Source: a bacterium
Lineage (GTDB): Bacteria > UBA9089 > JASEGY01
Length of the DNA: 12,580 nucleotides
NCBI GenBank assembly: GCA_030019105.1
Contig: JASEGY010000058.1
Coordinates: 1 to 12,580 of the forward strand
Reading direction: 5' to 3'
Position 1 is the stretch's first letter; every line of letters begins with the position of its first letter. The translations under genes and the position numbers were made by a program. Below, in pieces: positions 1 to 6,138 of the stretch. The notes beneath the pieces are model-generated. The model saw only the letters and a program-made list of their open reading frames with translations, was not told the origin of the DNA and made no database searches.

Positions 1-1
1 C

Positions 2-71
2 ATAGCCTATCTTGAATTCGCTTACCCCAAAATATTTATCTTAAGAGCTATAGCAGTAAGTGGATAAGCGG
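2..71. repeat. Intergenic repeat, copy 1 (inverted copy at 4105-4170)
   Basis: This about 70-bp stretch matches the reverse complement of 4105-4170, with a 4-base length difference and roughly seven substitutions. Shared blocks include ATTCGCTTACCCCAAAA and AGCTATAGC, and both copies end in GGATAAGCGG. It looks like a dispersed intergenic repeat rather than coding DNA. It runs to the window edge, so its full length is unknown. Confidence 0.8.
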
Positions 72-100
72 ACTGTGGCAGGATTGGAATTTGATATCTT

Positions 101-133
101 CAATCCGCAATCTGCATTCCGCAATCCGCAATT
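101..133. repeat. 7-bp tandem repeat (CAATCCG-type)
   Basis: About 4.7 units of a 7-bp motif follow each other: CAATCCG, CAATCTG, CATTCCG, CAATCCG, CAATT. The array ends just before the ribosome binding site of the beta-barrel gene and so lies in its 5' leader. It is a low-complexity repeat with no assigned role. Confidence 0.7.
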
Positions 134-151
134 AAAAAGGAGGTGGTTTCT

Positions 152-715
152 TTGAAACACAAGATGTTGGTTGGTGTATGCAGCATGTGCCTTATTCTAA
201 GCGTATTAGAGGCACACGGGGCTGAAAAGCCCACCGGTCTGGCCATTGGCCCCAGGGTTGGCTACTACAAGCCAAAGGATGCCGATCAGGGGGAATTTAA
301 GTACGGGGCTCAGGCCAGGATGACTCTTACAGAAGCCCTTTCAGTTGAAGGCTCCATCGAGTACCGAAAGGAAACTTATAAGAATGAAGAGGTAGAGGTT
401 ATCTCTTATCCTGTCATGGCTTCCCTTATTTTGTTCCCCTTCCCCCTGGCCCCTATTTCCCCCTATCTTATTGGCGGAGCGATTTGGGACAAGTACAAAG
501 CAACGGATGAAGCAGGTAATGAGGAGAAGTCTTCTAAGTTTGGCTACTTTGGCGGGTTTGGAGCGGAGATGCCCTTAGGCCAGAAGATGAGTATCAACGG
601 AGATATCAGGTATGTCCTCCTGGATCGTGATTTGAGCTTAGAAACTCTTACTTCGGATAATTTAAAGGAAGATTTCTGGACCATCACCGGCGGGATAAAC
701 TTTTTCTTCTTTTAG
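152..715 (+). CDS. Outer-membrane beta-barrel protein, secreted
   Basis: The product is about 187 residues with an N-terminal signal peptide: positive KHK, a hydrophobic core of about 15 residues, and a probable signal peptidase I site after residues AHGA (about 22-25). The mature part alternates polar and hydrophobic residues as transmembrane beta-strands do (for example the RVGYYKP, GSIEYRKE, SKFGYFGGFGAEMP and NGDIRYVLLD regions) and ends in GGINFFFF, a C-terminal aromatic signature of barrel proteins folded by the BAM complex. The size fits an eight-stranded OmpX/OmpW/OmpA-N type barrel. I chose the TTG at 152 because AAGGAGGTG at 137-145 sits about 6 bases upstream. The GTG at 143 overlaps that site, and the ATG at 164 would shorten the signal peptide. 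Ligand and function are unknown; adhesion, envelope stability or small-molecule passage are possible. Confidence 0.8.
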   Translation: MKHKMLVGVCSMCLILSVLEAHGAEKPTGLAIGPRVGYYKPKDADQGEFKYGAQARMTLTEALSVEGSIEYRKETYKNEEVEVISYPVMASLILFPFPLAPISPYLIGGAIWDKYKATDEAGNEEKSSKFGYFGGFGAEMPLGQKMSINGDIRYVLLDRDLSLETLTSDNLKEDFWTITGGINFFFF

Positions 716-747
716 AAGTATAGCGCAGCAGCAAACTGGGGACACAA

Positions 748-776
748 CCTCCCGCAGGTTTGAAACCTGCGGGAGG
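748..776. repeat. Perfect hairpin after the beta-barrel gene
   Basis: A 14-bp perfect inverted repeat (arms CCTCCCGCAGGTTT and AAACCTGCGGGAGG, one central base) begins 33 bases after the stop codon of the beta-barrel gene. It could stop transcription or protect the transcript end, but no T-run follows, so a classical intrinsic terminator is not supported. It may equally be one of the many palindromic repeats of this genome. Confidence 0.7.
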
Positions 777-812
777 AGGAGTTAGTAATGCTAAGAGAAT
801 CAAGTATCGGTA

Positions 813-994
813 CTCACCCGTTAGTACTTTGATTTAGAGAAAAGCACCTAATCAGTGGGAATAGCTACTCCTTTTAATAGCACACGGATGACACGGATTT
901 AACGGATTTATACTGATTTTATCTGTGGTAATCCGTAGTATCCGTGTTATCCGTGTGCTATTAGATTTTCATAATCAAAGTAGTAGCGGATGAG
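813..994. repeat. Outer inverted repeat enclosing the 87-bp element (copy A)
   Basis: Arms at 813-835 and 972-994 are inverted relative to each other at 19 of 23 positions (left arm begins CTCACCCGTTAGTACTTTG). They bracket the 87-bp palindromic element at 876-962. Bases 814-852 recur in direct orientation at 12526-12564 with two mismatches over 39 bases. The whole block lies in the 837-bp gap between the beta-barrel gene and the first OmpA lipoprotein gene, where I see no credible coding sequence. Confidence 0.75.
876..962. repeat. 87-bp palindromic intergenic element, copy A
   Basis: The ends are inverted (AATAGCACACGGAT at the left, ATCCGTGTGCTATT at the right) and the interior carries repeated CACGGATT/AATCCGTG words. 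It could form a long imperfect hairpin. Copy B at 6207-6293 has the same length and differs at about four of 87 positions. There is no coding capacity; it resembles a MITE or REP-type element. Confidence 0.9.
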
Positions 995-1010
995 CACCTG
1001 ATATATAATT

Positions 1011-1147
1011 CTCTCAGAAAAAGGCTCTATGCCCTCACCGCTTCGCGGTGATTAATCTGGGGGTGAAGATAAAAACAGCCCGCTTTCGTCCCTTGTGAAA
1101 AAGGGATCGAATTTATCCGAGAGGCTTCCGGAACATAAGGGAGGTGA
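1011..1147 (+). other. Degenerate copy of the OmpA leader fold-back
   Basis: This stretch holds imperfect outer arms (CTCTCAGAAAAA at 1011-1022 and TTTATCCGAGAG at 1112-1123, 10 of 12 pairable), an internal hairpin TCACCGC-TTC-GCGGTGA and a second hairpin CCCTT-GTGAAA-AAGGG just before the right arm. GAGGCTTC and then AAGGGAGGTG follow. The layout and several words match 1447-1546, which directly precedes the OmpA lipoprotein gene. Here the ribosome-binding-like site leads only to TTG GAA ATT TAG, so no gene follows. It may be the leader left from a lost OmpA paralogue or a duplicated regulatory RNA. Confidence 0.4.
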
Positions 1148-1220
1148 TGCTTATTGGAAATTTAGAATTTAAGAGGTTAGGATTTTGGAAACAAATAATT
1201 TACCCGCTGTGCGGTTAGCT

Positions 1221-1371
1221 TTAGCCCCAGCGGGGCGATATGTTTATAGCCATCTGCAACCTCACGGATCAAGCCCCGTAGGAGCGGCATATTGATAACA
1301 TACCGCTCCTACGGAGCTGGGCTAATTTTATTTGAATCAGGTCTATAAACATTCCGCCCCGCTGGGGCTAA
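1221..1371. repeat. Nested palindrome with 29-bp outer arms
   Basis: Outer arms at 1221-1249 and 1343-1371 pair at 27 of 29 positions (left arm TTAGCCCCAGCGGGGC onward to TGTTTATAG). Inside lies a separate perfect 12-bp hairpin, CCGTAGGAGCGG at 1276-1287 with CCGCTCCTACGG at 1303-1314. It is non-coding and resembles widely dispersed GC-rich palindromic repeats of environmental genomes. Confidence 0.85.
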
Positions 1372-1446
1372 TCCTGTTCCAAAAGCAAAGAGCACAGGCG
1401 GCAAAATTTTGGGTATATTATTTTTTTCCAGGTCCCTTAAGGCAGG

Positions 1447-1546
1447 CTCCCGGATAAAACTGTTGCGAAGCAGCGAATGAATCCCTGGTAGGAAGAGGGT
1501 CGAGTTTATCCGGGAGGCTTCAAAACAAAACAAAATAAGGGAGGTA
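1447..1546 (+). promoter_or_regulatory. Structured leader upstream of the first OmpA lipoprotein gene
   Basis: A fold-back with perfect 12-bp arms (CTCCCGGATAAA at 1447-1458 and TTTATCCGGGAG at 1505-1516) encloses a GTTGC-GAA-GCAGC hairpin and a CCCT...AGGG hairpin next to the right arm. GAGGCTTC and the ribosome binding site GGGAGGT (1539-1545) follow, with the ATG at 1553. The arrangement is echoed at 1011-1147. It could be a structured 5' UTR or simply another palindromic repeat. I could not match it to a known riboswitch class. Confidence 0.45.
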
Positions 1547-1552
1547 GAAGAA

Positions 1553-2320
1553 ATGAAGATGGGACAAATTAAATCTCAGGTATTTTTTGCGCTGGCGCTG
1601 GTTGTGTTTCTTTTCCTGAGCAGCGGCTGTGTGGTCAGCAAAAAACAGTTACAGAAGGAAGGAGTAAATTCAAAAGATTTACAGATTCAGGAGTTGCAGG
1701 CCCGAATAGCAGAGCTTTCTAAGGGAGAAAAAACCAAAAAGATAAGTGAGTTGGATGGAGAAAAATTAGAAAGAGAAGCAAAAATAAAGTCCCTGGAAGA
1801 GAGTCTGGCTGAGATTGAAAAAAGCGGCCGGGAGGCACAAGAAGCGGTTGACAAATTAAAAGCGGAAAATGCTAAGATTACCAAAGATCTGGCTAATTTT
1901 GAGGTGAGTGTTAAAGAAGAAAAGGGAAAGCTTAGTATTACCATGCTGGATGAGATTCTTTTTGATTCGGGAAAAGCAAAAATAAAGAAAGAGGCCATGC
2001 CTGTTCTTGATAAGTTAGCCGGGATTTTAAAAGAATATAGTGAGCGGGAAGTTGTCATTGAAGGACATACCGACAATGTGCCTATTTCCACCACTCTTTT
2101 TCCTTCCAACTGGGAGCTTTCCGCCCGGCGAGCGACAAATGTCCTTCAATATTTCGTTGTGCAGCAGAAAATTTTTCCCAAGAGATTCTCTGCCACCGGA
2201 TATGGTGAATACAAACCTGTCGCCGATAATTCTACGGTAGAAGGACGGGCTAAGAATCGCCGGGTAGAAGTTATTCTTTTGCCCCCGGATATTGTTTGGA
2301 AAAAAGAGAAATTTCAATGA
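1553..2320 (+). CDS. OmpA-family peptidoglycan-binding lipoprotein, short paralogue
   Basis: A 255-residue lipoprotein. Residues 1-26 form a lipoprotein signal peptide ending LFLSSGC, with C26 the predicted lipidated cysteine. Residues about 33-118 are a charged, heptad-rich coiled coil. Residues about 125-247 are an OmpA C-terminal domain that binds diaminopimelate peptidoglycan: ILFDSGKAKI, EGHTDNVP, NWELSARRA, RFSATGYGEYKPV and NRRVEV are all visible. The NWELSARRA form is the MotB/OmpA type. It probably links the outer membrane to peptidoglycan. The start is supported by GGGAGGT 7 bases upstream. The next gene is a longer paralogue, and this copy is about 46 residues shorter in the coiled coil. 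No MotA or flagellar neighbour is present, so a stator role is unlikely. Confidence 0.9.
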   Translation: MKMGQIKSQVFFALALVVFLFLSSGCVVSKKQLQKEGVNSKDLQIQELQARIAELSKGEKTKKISELDGEKLEREAKIKSLEESLAEIEKSGREAQEAVDKLKAENAKITKDLANFEVSVKEEKGKLSITMLDEILFDSGKAKIKKEAMPVLDKLAGILKEYSEREVVIEGHTDNVPISTTLFPSNWELSARRATNVLQYFVVQQKIFPKRFSATGYGEYKPVADNSTVEGRAKNRRVEVILLPPDIVWKKEKFQ

Positions 2321-2342
2321 GAAAATAAGTAAGGTATGGCTA

Positions 2343-2392
2343 TGTAGTTGCAGAGCTTGCTCAGACTATGTCGAGCAAGCTCGACCACTACA
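2343..2392. repeat. Hairpin between the two OmpA lipoprotein genes
   Basis: GAGCTTGCTC at 2353-2362 pairs with GAGCAAGCTC at 2373-2382, and TGTAGT at 2343-2348 pairs with ACTACA at 2387-2392, with an unpaired 4-base stretch on each side. It has no T-run. It lies 22 bases after the first stop codon and may trim or stabilise the transcript end, or be another dispersed palindrome. Confidence 0.7.
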
Positions 2393-2419
2393 AACATATT
2401 ATACGAGGAGGTAGAAGAA

Positions 2420-3325
2420 ATGAAGATGGGACAAATTAAATCTCAGGTATTTTTTGCGCTGGCGCTGGTTGTGGTTCTTTTCCTGAGCAGCGGCTGTGTG
2501 GTCAGCAAAAAACAGATGCTGAAGGAAGTAAATTCAAGAGATTTGCAGATTCACGAGTTGCGTACCCGAATAGCAGATCTTTCTGAGGAACTTTATGAAG
2601 CGACCTCTAAACTTAAAAGGCTGACAGAAAAAGAGAGAGAACTTGAGAAGCTCCTTAAAGAAAAAACAGAATGGCAAGAAGCAAAAGAAGGTCTTATGAA
2701 AGAGATGGGCCTCTTAAAAGAAGAAAAGAATAATTTAGAAAAAAGGATAAGTGAGTTAGAGAACCAAATATCAGGAAAAGAAGCAAAAATAAAGTCACTG
2801 GAAGAAAACCTGGCTAAGATTGAAAAAAGTGGCCGGGAGGCACAAGAAGCGGTTGATAAATTAAAAGCGGAAAATGATAAAATTGCTAAAGATCTGGCTG
2901 ATTTTCAGGTGAGCGTTAAAGAAGAAAAGGGAAAGCTTACTATTACTATGTTGGATAAGATTCTCTTTGATTCAGGAAAAGCAGATATAAAGAAAGAGGC
3001 TCTACCTACTCTTGATAAATTAGCTAAGATTTTAAAAGAACACAGTGATCGAGAAGTTCTCATTGAAGGACATACTGACACTGTGCCTATTTCCACCCCA
3101 CTTTTCCCTTCTAACTGGGAGCTTTCTACTCGTCGGGCAACAACTGTTCTTCAATATTTCGTCCGGGATCAGAAAATCTCTCCAAAAAGATTTTCTGCCG
3201 CTGGATATGGCGAGTACAAACCTGTAACCACTAATTCTACGGTAGAAGGGCGGTCTAACAATCGCCGGGTAGAAATTATTCTTTTGCCTCCCAATCTTGT
3301 TTGGGAAAAAGAGAAATTTCAGTGA
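2420..3325 (+). CDS. OmpA-family peptidoglycan-binding lipoprotein, long paralogue
   Basis: A 301-residue lipoprotein with the same plan as its upstream neighbour: lipobox LSSGC with C26, a longer coiled-coil stalk (residues about 33-165, dense in E, K, L and R heptads), then an OmpA C-terminal domain with ILFDSGKADI, EGHTDTVP, NWELSTRRA, RFSAAGYGEYKPV and NRRVEI. I chose the ATG at 2420 because GAGGAGGTAG lies just upstream and the signal peptide begins there; an in-frame extension to 2348 would run through a hairpin. The ribosome binding site and the first 90-odd coding bases are almost identical to the first copy (one difference through the lipobox), whereas the stalk and OmpA domain have diverged. 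This points to tandem duplication with later exchange at the 5' end. Role inferred: outer membrane to cell wall tether with a longer reach. Confidence 0.9.
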   Translation: MKMGQIKSQVFFALALVVVLFLSSGCVVSKKQMLKEVNSRDLQIHELRTRIADLSEELYEATSKLKRLTEKERELEKLLKEKTEWQEAKEGLMKEMGLLKEEKNNLEKRISELENQISGKEAKIKSLEENLAKIEKSGREAQEAVDKLKAENDKIAKDLADFQVSVKEEKGKLTITMLDKILFDSGKADIKKEALPTLDKLAKILKEHSDREVLIEGHTDTVPISTPLFPSNWELSTRRATTVLQYFVRDQKISPKRFSAAGYGEYKPVTTNSTVEGRSNNRRVEIILLPPNLVWEKEKFQ

Positions 3326-3364
3326 GAATATTGGCATAAGTTCCTCGCCGGTTACAGACATTTG

Positions 3365-3397
3365 ACCTTCCCGAAAGCTTCGAGCTTTCGGGAAGGT
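3365..3397. terminator. Strong hairpin after the OmpA pair, possible terminator
   Basis: A perfect 15-bp stem (left arm ACCTTCCCGAAAGCT, loop TCG, mirrored right arm) begins 40 bases after the stop codon of the second OmpA gene and 58 bases before the lpoB-like start. No T-run follows, so factor-independent termination is doubtful. It may instead separate mRNA segments or be a dispersed palindrome. Confidence 0.45.
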
Positions 3398-3454
3398 GTG
3401 CGATTGGCCCAAACGATGAACAAAGCCCAATAATTTAAGGAGGAGGATTAAAAG

Positions 3455-4036
3455 ATGAAAAAGTTAATTTGTTTGTCGATTTTAATGATGTTCTTTGTCC
3501 TTAATTGCGCCGCCCGTCAAGTCCAGAGAATAGACGAAGGACAACAGGTCGATTTAAGCGGCCGATGGAATGATACGGATTCCAAATTAGTTGCCCAGGA
3601 AATGATTAAAGATGGTCTGGCTCGAAACTGGCTTACGGACTTTATTCAAGAGAACGGCAAGAAGCCGGCTGTAATTGTCGGAATTATCAAAAACAAAACC
3701 CATGAATTGATCAGCACGGAAACATTTATTAAAGATATCGAAAGAGAATTTATCAATTCCGGTAAAGTAAAAGTTGTTCAAGCCGGGGATGAACGGAAAA
3801 AGCTGAGAGACGAAAGAGCCGATCAGCAGGAATACGCTTCATCTGAAACGGCTAAACAGTGGGGAAAAGAAAAAGGCGCGGATTTCATGCTCCAGGGTGC
3901 TGTCAATTCCATTGTTGATACTATCCGTAATAAAAAGGTCGTGTTCTACCAGGTAGACATGGAATTAAGCCATATTGAATCCAATGAAAAGGTCTGGCTT
4001 GGCACCAAAAAAATAAAGAAATTTATTAAAAACTAA
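3455..4036 (+). CDS. lpoB: LpoB-like penicillin-binding protein activator lipoprotein
   Basis: The 193-residue product has a short lipoprotein signal (MKKLICLSILMMFFVLNC, lipidation at C18) followed by the hallmark start of the LpoB family, VDLSGRWNDTDSKLVAQEMI. A small alpha/beta domain follows with PAVIVGIIKNKTHELIST, then FIKDIEREFINSGKVKVV and KGADFMLQGAVNSIVDT, ending in a strand with YQVDMELSHIESNEKVW. In enterobacteria LpoB reaches from the outer membrane through peptidoglycan to stimulate PBP1B; here the partner is unknown. The ribosome binding site AAGGAGGAGG lies close upstream. The lipobox has Asn at -1, unlike the usual Gly/Ala/Ser, so processing may differ. A COG3014-like lipoprotein follows, supporting the family call. 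The symbol reflects family, not proven orthology. Confidence 0.85.
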   Translation: MKKLICLSILMMFFVLNCAARQVQRIDEGQQVDLSGRWNDTDSKLVAQEMIKDGLARNWLTDFIQENGKKPAVIVGIIKNKTHELISTETFIKDIEREFINSGKVKVVQAGDERKKLRDERADQQEYASSETAKQWGKEKGADFMLQGAVNSIVDTIRNKKVVFYQVDMELSHIESNEKVWLGTKKIKKFIKN

Positions 4037-4062
4037 ATAGAGTGTGACTAAAATAAAACATG

Positions 4063-4326
4063 TCCACAGATTTCACAGATTATCACCGATTATTTAAATG
4101 CACACCGCTTATCCTAAGCTATAGCTTTTAAGATAATGTTTTTGGGGTAAGCGAATTTAAGACAGGCTATTTAACTTTTGGAGTTAATCCTTTAGGATTT
4201 CATTAGTTATGAAAGGCTAAAGCCTAAACTCCAATTGATATCCAACCCCAAAATCTTTTTCTTAAATACTATATTTGTATCTAAGCTGTTTTATTATTTA
4301 TTTATGAAATCTGTGTAATCTGTGGA
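4063..4326. repeat. Repeat-filled gap bracketed by CACAGATT inverted arms
   Basis: Arms at 4063-4081 (TCCACAGATTTCACAGATT) and 4308-4326 pair at 18 of 19 positions. Between them lie the inverted copy of the window's first repeat (4105-4170) and another imperfect hairpin (4180-4232, GGAGTT...CCTTTAG with CTAAAG...AACTCC). This 316-bp gap between the lpoB-like and TPR lipoprotein genes shows no coding sequence. The same CACAGATT word recurs at 8069-8087 after the acetate kinase gene. Confidence 0.8.
4105..4170. repeat. Intergenic repeat, copy 2 (inverted relative to 2-71)
   Basis: The reverse complement of this block reads like 2-71: it starts ATAGCCTGTCTTAAATTCGC, continues through TTACCCCAAAA and AGCTATAGC and ends in GGATAAGCGG. 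The two copies lie about 4.1 kb apart in opposite orientation and together enclose the beta-barrel, OmpA and lpoB-like genes. Confidence 0.8.
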
Positions 4327-4352
4327 TTAGATATAGGGAGTCAACATCATCC

Positions 4353-5783
4353 ATGTTCTATCCCGAGAGGAATTCTTTTGTTAAATTTGGGATCATTGCT
4401 CTTTCATTATTTGCCGTCGGCTGCGCCACATATTATCAAAAAAATATCAAGTTTCAGGAAAATTTCATAAAAGGTGATTTTGATCAAGCCGCCAGGGCGC
4501 TGGATAAAAATAAAGGCGCGGCCAAAGGCAATAATAGATTGCTTTATTTCCTGCAAAAAGGGGTTGTCTTACAACTGCAGGGCAATTTTGAAGAAAGTAA
4601 TCGATATTTGGAAGATGCCTACTTGTTCACCGAAGATATTCAGAAGAATTATGCCAGAGAAGCATTCAGCCTCCTGTCAAATCCGATGGTCGTTCCTTAC
4701 AAAGGAGAAGATTTTGAGTCGGTGTTGATTCATTATTATAAGGCATTGAATTATTTGGGTCTAAATCAATATGAAGAGGCGCTGGTTGAATGCAGAAGAA
4801 TTAATATCAAATTAAATCAAATAAATGATAAATACGAGAAGCGGAAGAACCGGTATAAAAGAGATGCCTTTGCCTATAACCTGATGGGCATTATTTTTGA
4901 GGCGGCAAAAGATTACAACAATGCCTTCATTTCGTATCGCAACGCCTATGAAACATATCAACAGGATTATAAGCCGTTTTTCGAGGTGGAGACGCCGTCG
5001 CAACTCAAAAGGGATTTGCTTAAGACCGCTTATTTAAATGGATTTACAGAGGAATTGGCCCAATATGAAAAAATCTTCGGCATGAAATATACTCATCAAA
5101 AAAATGAAGGCGGTGAGTTGATTTTCTTCTGGAATAATGGACTCGGACCGGTCAAAGATGAGTGGAGCATCAGTTTTTTTATTCTAAAAGGCAAAGGCAG
5201 ATTAGTAACATTTGTTAATGAGGAATATGGGTTCTCATTTCCTTTTATGCTCGACAGTGGTTCTGATAACTCTGTAACCTTGACTGATTTGAAATTCGTG
5301 AGAGTCGCCTTTCCAAAATACCGGGAGAGGAAACCTTATTATCGAAACGCCGGGATCACCGCTTCCAATAAAGAATATCCTTTAGAATTAGCCCAGAACA
5401 TCAATGAAATTGCCTTTAAAACGCTCGAAGACCGAATGATAAGAGAATTAGCAAATTCATTGCTTCGTCTGGCATTCAAACAGGCTGCGGAAAAAGCAGT
5501 CAGTAAAAAAGTCGAGAATTTAGGCGCTTTGCTTTCGATAGCGAATGCACTCTCTGAGAAAACCGATACACGGAATTGGCAGACTCTTCCTTATAGTATC
5601 TCTTATGCCAGAATACCATTGCCGTCCGGAGAAAACACCGTGGAATTCAAAAGCCTTTCGCCGGTAACTCAAGCTTCCAGCTTGAGAGCTTCCAATGCAA
5701 TCAGTTTTAAGTTTAATATCAATAAAGGCGAAACAATATTTCGCATGTTTCATACGCTGGATAGTATCCCGCTTGAACAGTAG
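4353..5783 (+). CDS. COG3014-like TPR lipoprotein
   Basis: The 476-residue product begins with a lipoprotein signal (LSLFAVGC, C24). Residues about 30-245 are helical with TPR-like units, clearest in DFDQAARALDKNKG, GNFEESNRYLEDAYLF, YYKALNYLGLNQYEEALVEC and YNLMGIIFEAAKDYNNAFIS. The C-terminal half (about 255-476) is mixed alpha/beta and includes EGGELIFFWNNGLGPVKDEW, a pattern I associate with the COG3014 family, known mainly as a conserved lipoprotein of unknown function. In several Gram-negatives such genes sit by lpoB, as here, suggesting a shared role in outer-membrane control of cell-wall synthesis (inference). The ATG at 4353 is the only in-frame start that keeps the signal peptide; AGGGAG at 4335-4340 is a weak, distant ribosome binding site. 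Function is not established. Confidence 0.75.
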   Translation: MFYPERNSFVKFGIIALSLFAVGCATYYQKNIKFQENFIKGDFDQAARALDKNKGAAKGNNRLLYFLQKGVVLQLQGNFEESNRYLEDAYLFTEDIQKNYAREAFSLLSNPMVVPYKGEDFESVLIHYYKALNYLGLNQYEEALVECRRINIKLNQINDKYEKRKNRYKRDAFAYNLMGIIFEAAKDYNNAFISYRNAYETYQQDYKPFFEVETPSQLKRDLLKTAYLNGFTEELAQYEKIFGMKYTHQKNEGGELIFFWNNGLGPVKDEWSISFFILKGKGRLVTFVNEEYGFSFPFMLDSGSDNSVTLTDLKFVRVAFPKYRERKPYYRNAGITASNKEYPLELAQNINEIAFKTLEDRMIRELANSLLRLAFKQAAEKAVSKKVENLGALLSIANALSEKTDTRNWQTLPYSISYARIPLPSGENTVEFKSLSPVTQASSLRASNAISFKFNINKGETIFRMFHTLDSIPLEQ

Positions 5784-5821
5784 GAAGCGAAGGGGCGATG
5801 AACAAGGCCGGATAGTATCCT

Positions 5822-5898
5822 CTCAATATTTCGGGGCGCTTGTGGGTAAGAACTGGGTTTCTTGAAGAAACCTGGTTTCTGCGCCCCAAGTTATTGAG
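5822..5898. repeat. Nested palindrome with GGTTTCTTGAAGAAACC core
   Basis: Outer arms CTCAATATTTCGGGGCGC (5822-5839) and its near-complement at 5881-5898 (15 of 18) enclose an inner palindrome around GGTTTCTTGAAGAAACC (5848-5880). The same inner word forms the cleaner palindrome at 6772-6804. It is non-coding. Confidence 0.8.
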
Positions 5899-5928
5899 AA
5901 AATAGGGACGGTTCATAATCTACAATTT

Positions 5929-6080
5929 GTAACCGTTCAGGTAGGTAGTGTAAATAAGGAAAAAGGGGAAAGAGGGGGAAATGGAAAAGGAAGAAAGAAC
6001 CTTGTTTCCCTTTGAACCCCTATTTTGCTCTTAATTTCCCAACTTTCCCCTTTTCCCTTCATTACACCCTGAACGGTTAC
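5929..6080. repeat. Inverted repeat with purine/pyrimidine arms
   Basis: GTAACCGTTCAGG at 5929-5941 is perfectly inverted as CCTGAACGGTTAC at 6068-6080. Just inside, GTGTAA followed by an A/G-rich tract (about 5948-5972) is complementary to a C/T-rich tract ending TTACAC (about 6043-6067). The arms could form a long hairpin or, because they are purine on one strand, a triplex-prone tract. I see no coding sequence in 5784-6138. Confidence 0.8.
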
Positions 6081-6138
6081 TACAATTTTAGTGTGAAAAC
6101 TTGCGACCTGTGCAATCGACATCTACCAACAATTTAAT

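Noticed and set aside
1309..1533. Minus-strand open frame of 74 codons
   Set aside because: It runs through the arms of palindromes, has no recognisable domain and lies in the leader of the OmpA gene.
1011..1546. Possible cyclic di-AMP (ydaO) or cyclic di-GMP riboswitch
   Set aside because: Small words such as GGGGTGAA and GAATCCC...AGGG look suggestive, but the conserved GTCAGCTAAC-type core and the long multi-helix layout of ydaO, and the GEMM core, are missing. It is kept only as an unassigned fold-back leader.
2348..2419. Longer N-terminus for the second OmpA lipoprotein
   Set aside because: The extension would be translated through a hairpin, places 24 residues before the signal peptide and lacks a ribosome binding site; the ATG at 2420 matches the paralogue.
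1553..3325. MotB flagellar stator proteins
   Set aside because: The OmpA domain resembles MotB, but both proteins have a lipobox rather than a transmembrane helix with the proton-path aspartate, and no motA is nearby.
3365..3397. Classical rho-independent terminator with high confidence
   Set aside because: The stem is strong but no T-run follows it. The same is true of 748-776 and 2343-2392, and similar palindromes occur throughout the intergenic DNA.
5937..6122. Minus-strand open frame of 61 codons
   Set aside because: Its sequence is simply the pyrimidine/purine arms of the inverted repeat; composition is low-complexity F, P, L and S.
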